From Tridacna crocea (lineage: Eukaryota > Mollusca > Bivalvia > Cardiida > Cardiidae), in the NCBI GenBank assembly GCA_943736015.1, contig OX031071.1, positions 43,154,619-43,218,618 of the forward strand: DNA of 64,000 bases. Reading direction: 5' to 3'. The notes beneath the pieces were generated by a model that did no database searches, was not told where the DNA came from, and saw only the letters and a program-made list of their open reading frames with translations. Positions within the stretch are counted from its first letter, which is position 1; each line of letters opens with the position of its first letter. The translations under genes and the position numbers were made by a program. This document shows positions 63,326-64,000 of the stretch, one piece after another.

Positions 63326-63597
63326 ATTGGTTGGTTGGTTGGTTGTATTGGGGTTTAACACCACTTTAAGAGCTAGGGTCATATCATAGGGGTGACGCAC
63401 ATGTCTTTCCTTGCTTTCTCGTACCAGTACTAACACAACTTTCTTTCCAAAGCCACCGACTACTTTTCTCACATGCTTCAGCAGAGGTGAGAGGCGAAAA
63501 TACACCTGAAAGAAAGTTCGCCTGAACAGGATATCGAATTCACAACCACCAAGTCATGAGTCCGACACGCTTACCACTGAGCCACACGGGCGGGCCT
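63326..63597 (-). mobile_element. tRNA-headed SINE, reverse orientation, full length
   Basis: On the minus strand it starts GGCCCGCCCGTGTGGCTCAG (A box TGGCTCAGTGGTAAGCG) with a B-box-like GTGAATTCGATATCC. The body has GTGTATTTTCGCCTCTCACC and CGGTGGCTTTGGAAAGAAAG, and it ends GTGTTAAACCCCAATACAAC followed by (CCAA)n. The tail repeat supports a retroposed copy. Confidence 0.75.
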
Positions 63598-63672
63598 GAC
63601 GACAATTTTTCAACAATAAAAACAAGTATTTGTATTGTTATTGTTTATTGACAAAAATTTTACAATAATACA

Positions 63673-63760
63673 AACAAGAGGGCCATGTTGGCCCTGGACT
63701 ACTTACCTGAGTCAGTAGGCAAAATTTCACTCCACGTGCACAATTCAATTGTCTGGTCAA
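63673..63760 (+). repeat. Family E 5' fragment
   Basis: AACAAGAGGGCCATGTTGGC with ~70 bp of the family's 5' sequence. Truncated. Confidence 0.6.
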
Positions 63761-63766
63761 TTTAGC

Positions 63767-63994
63767 TTAACCCATTACCACACAATCCCTACCTTTGACG
63801 CCCCTGAGAAAGAAGCCTTTTGAAAACACTGTAGGAAAAGGAGAAAATGGTGGTAACCGGCATTTTCTCCTTTTCCCACAGTGTTTTCTACCCTTCCCAG
63901 AACAAATTTCAATTTTTCAGTCACCTTTTTCTGTCGTCTGCAAATGCTTTCAATTTGGACCAGTCTAAAATATTGTCGTGTGGTAAAGAGTTAA
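63767..63994. mobile_element. Family A hairpin MITE (A29)
   Basis: Starts TTAACCCATTACCACACAAT and ends GTGTGGTAAAGAGTTAA. Hairpin at about 63825-63890. Full length. Confidence 0.8.
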
Positions 63995-64000
63995 AATGTG

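Overview
The window looks like gene-poor, AT-rich nuclear DNA of an invertebrate animal, most likely a bivalve mollusc. The clues are many short non-autonomous DNA transposons, several tRNA-headed SINE families, hairpins of the GATCAG...CTGATC type, interspersed repeats opening with AACAAGAGGGCC, GT-AG introns, and no bacterial gene organisation. The species is inferred from repeat style, not proven. I recognise no host protein-coding gene.

The centrepiece is an apparently intact, compact Polinton/Maverick-class element at 39935-49689 (9755 bp). It has 489/488-bp terminal inverted repeats, begins with AG, ends with CT and sits between perfect 6-bp target duplications (CCGTCA). It encodes a protein-primed family B DNA polymerase on the minus strand. 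On the plus strand it encodes a packaging-type ATPase and a DDE integrase with a C-terminal chromodomain. The ATPase and integrase each have one phase-1 intron, and each intron cuts a catalytic motif. Polymerase and ATPase both start with C2H2 zinc fingers. I find no capsid or protease gene, although the genes present are open, so it may be a reduced element or one relying on capsids supplied in trans. The genes would act together as replication (polymerase primed at the TIRs), chromatin-directed integration (integrase) and DNA translocation (ATPase).

The rest is repeat landscape. Family A is a ~225-bp MITE with a ~60-bp central hairpin and TTAA-bounded ends (at least 25 copies). Family B is a ~550-bp MITE whose ends read TTAAAGGTGG/CCACCTTTAA (5 copies, one nested inside another at TTAA). 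These two look piggyBac-like by target site. Family C is ~230 bp with ends ending in AAGCCCCCTTTT. Family E is a ~1-kb GGGCC-type interspersed repeat. Others are a hAT-like MITE with a near-perfect 8-bp duplication, several fold-back elements, a possible 5-kb element bounded by perfect 42-bp inverted repeats (7424-12409), and a frameshifted PIF/Harbinger transposase relic (32774-33155).

Layout: 1-7.4 kb, MITEs A/B and a SINE; 7.4-12.7 kb, putative 5-kb element with a degenerate satellite; 12.7-20.9 kb, MITEs, family E and an inverted GGGCGAAA array; 20.9-24.5 kb, unannotated DNA and two minisatellites; 24.5-34.3 kb, MITEs, fold-backs, SINEs and the Harbinger relic; 34.4-39.9 kb, SINEs, family E and MITEs; 39.9-49.7 kb, the Polinton; 49.7-64 kb, more family A copies, in-frame tandem repeats and SINEs, including one with a tRNA-like head repeated four times.
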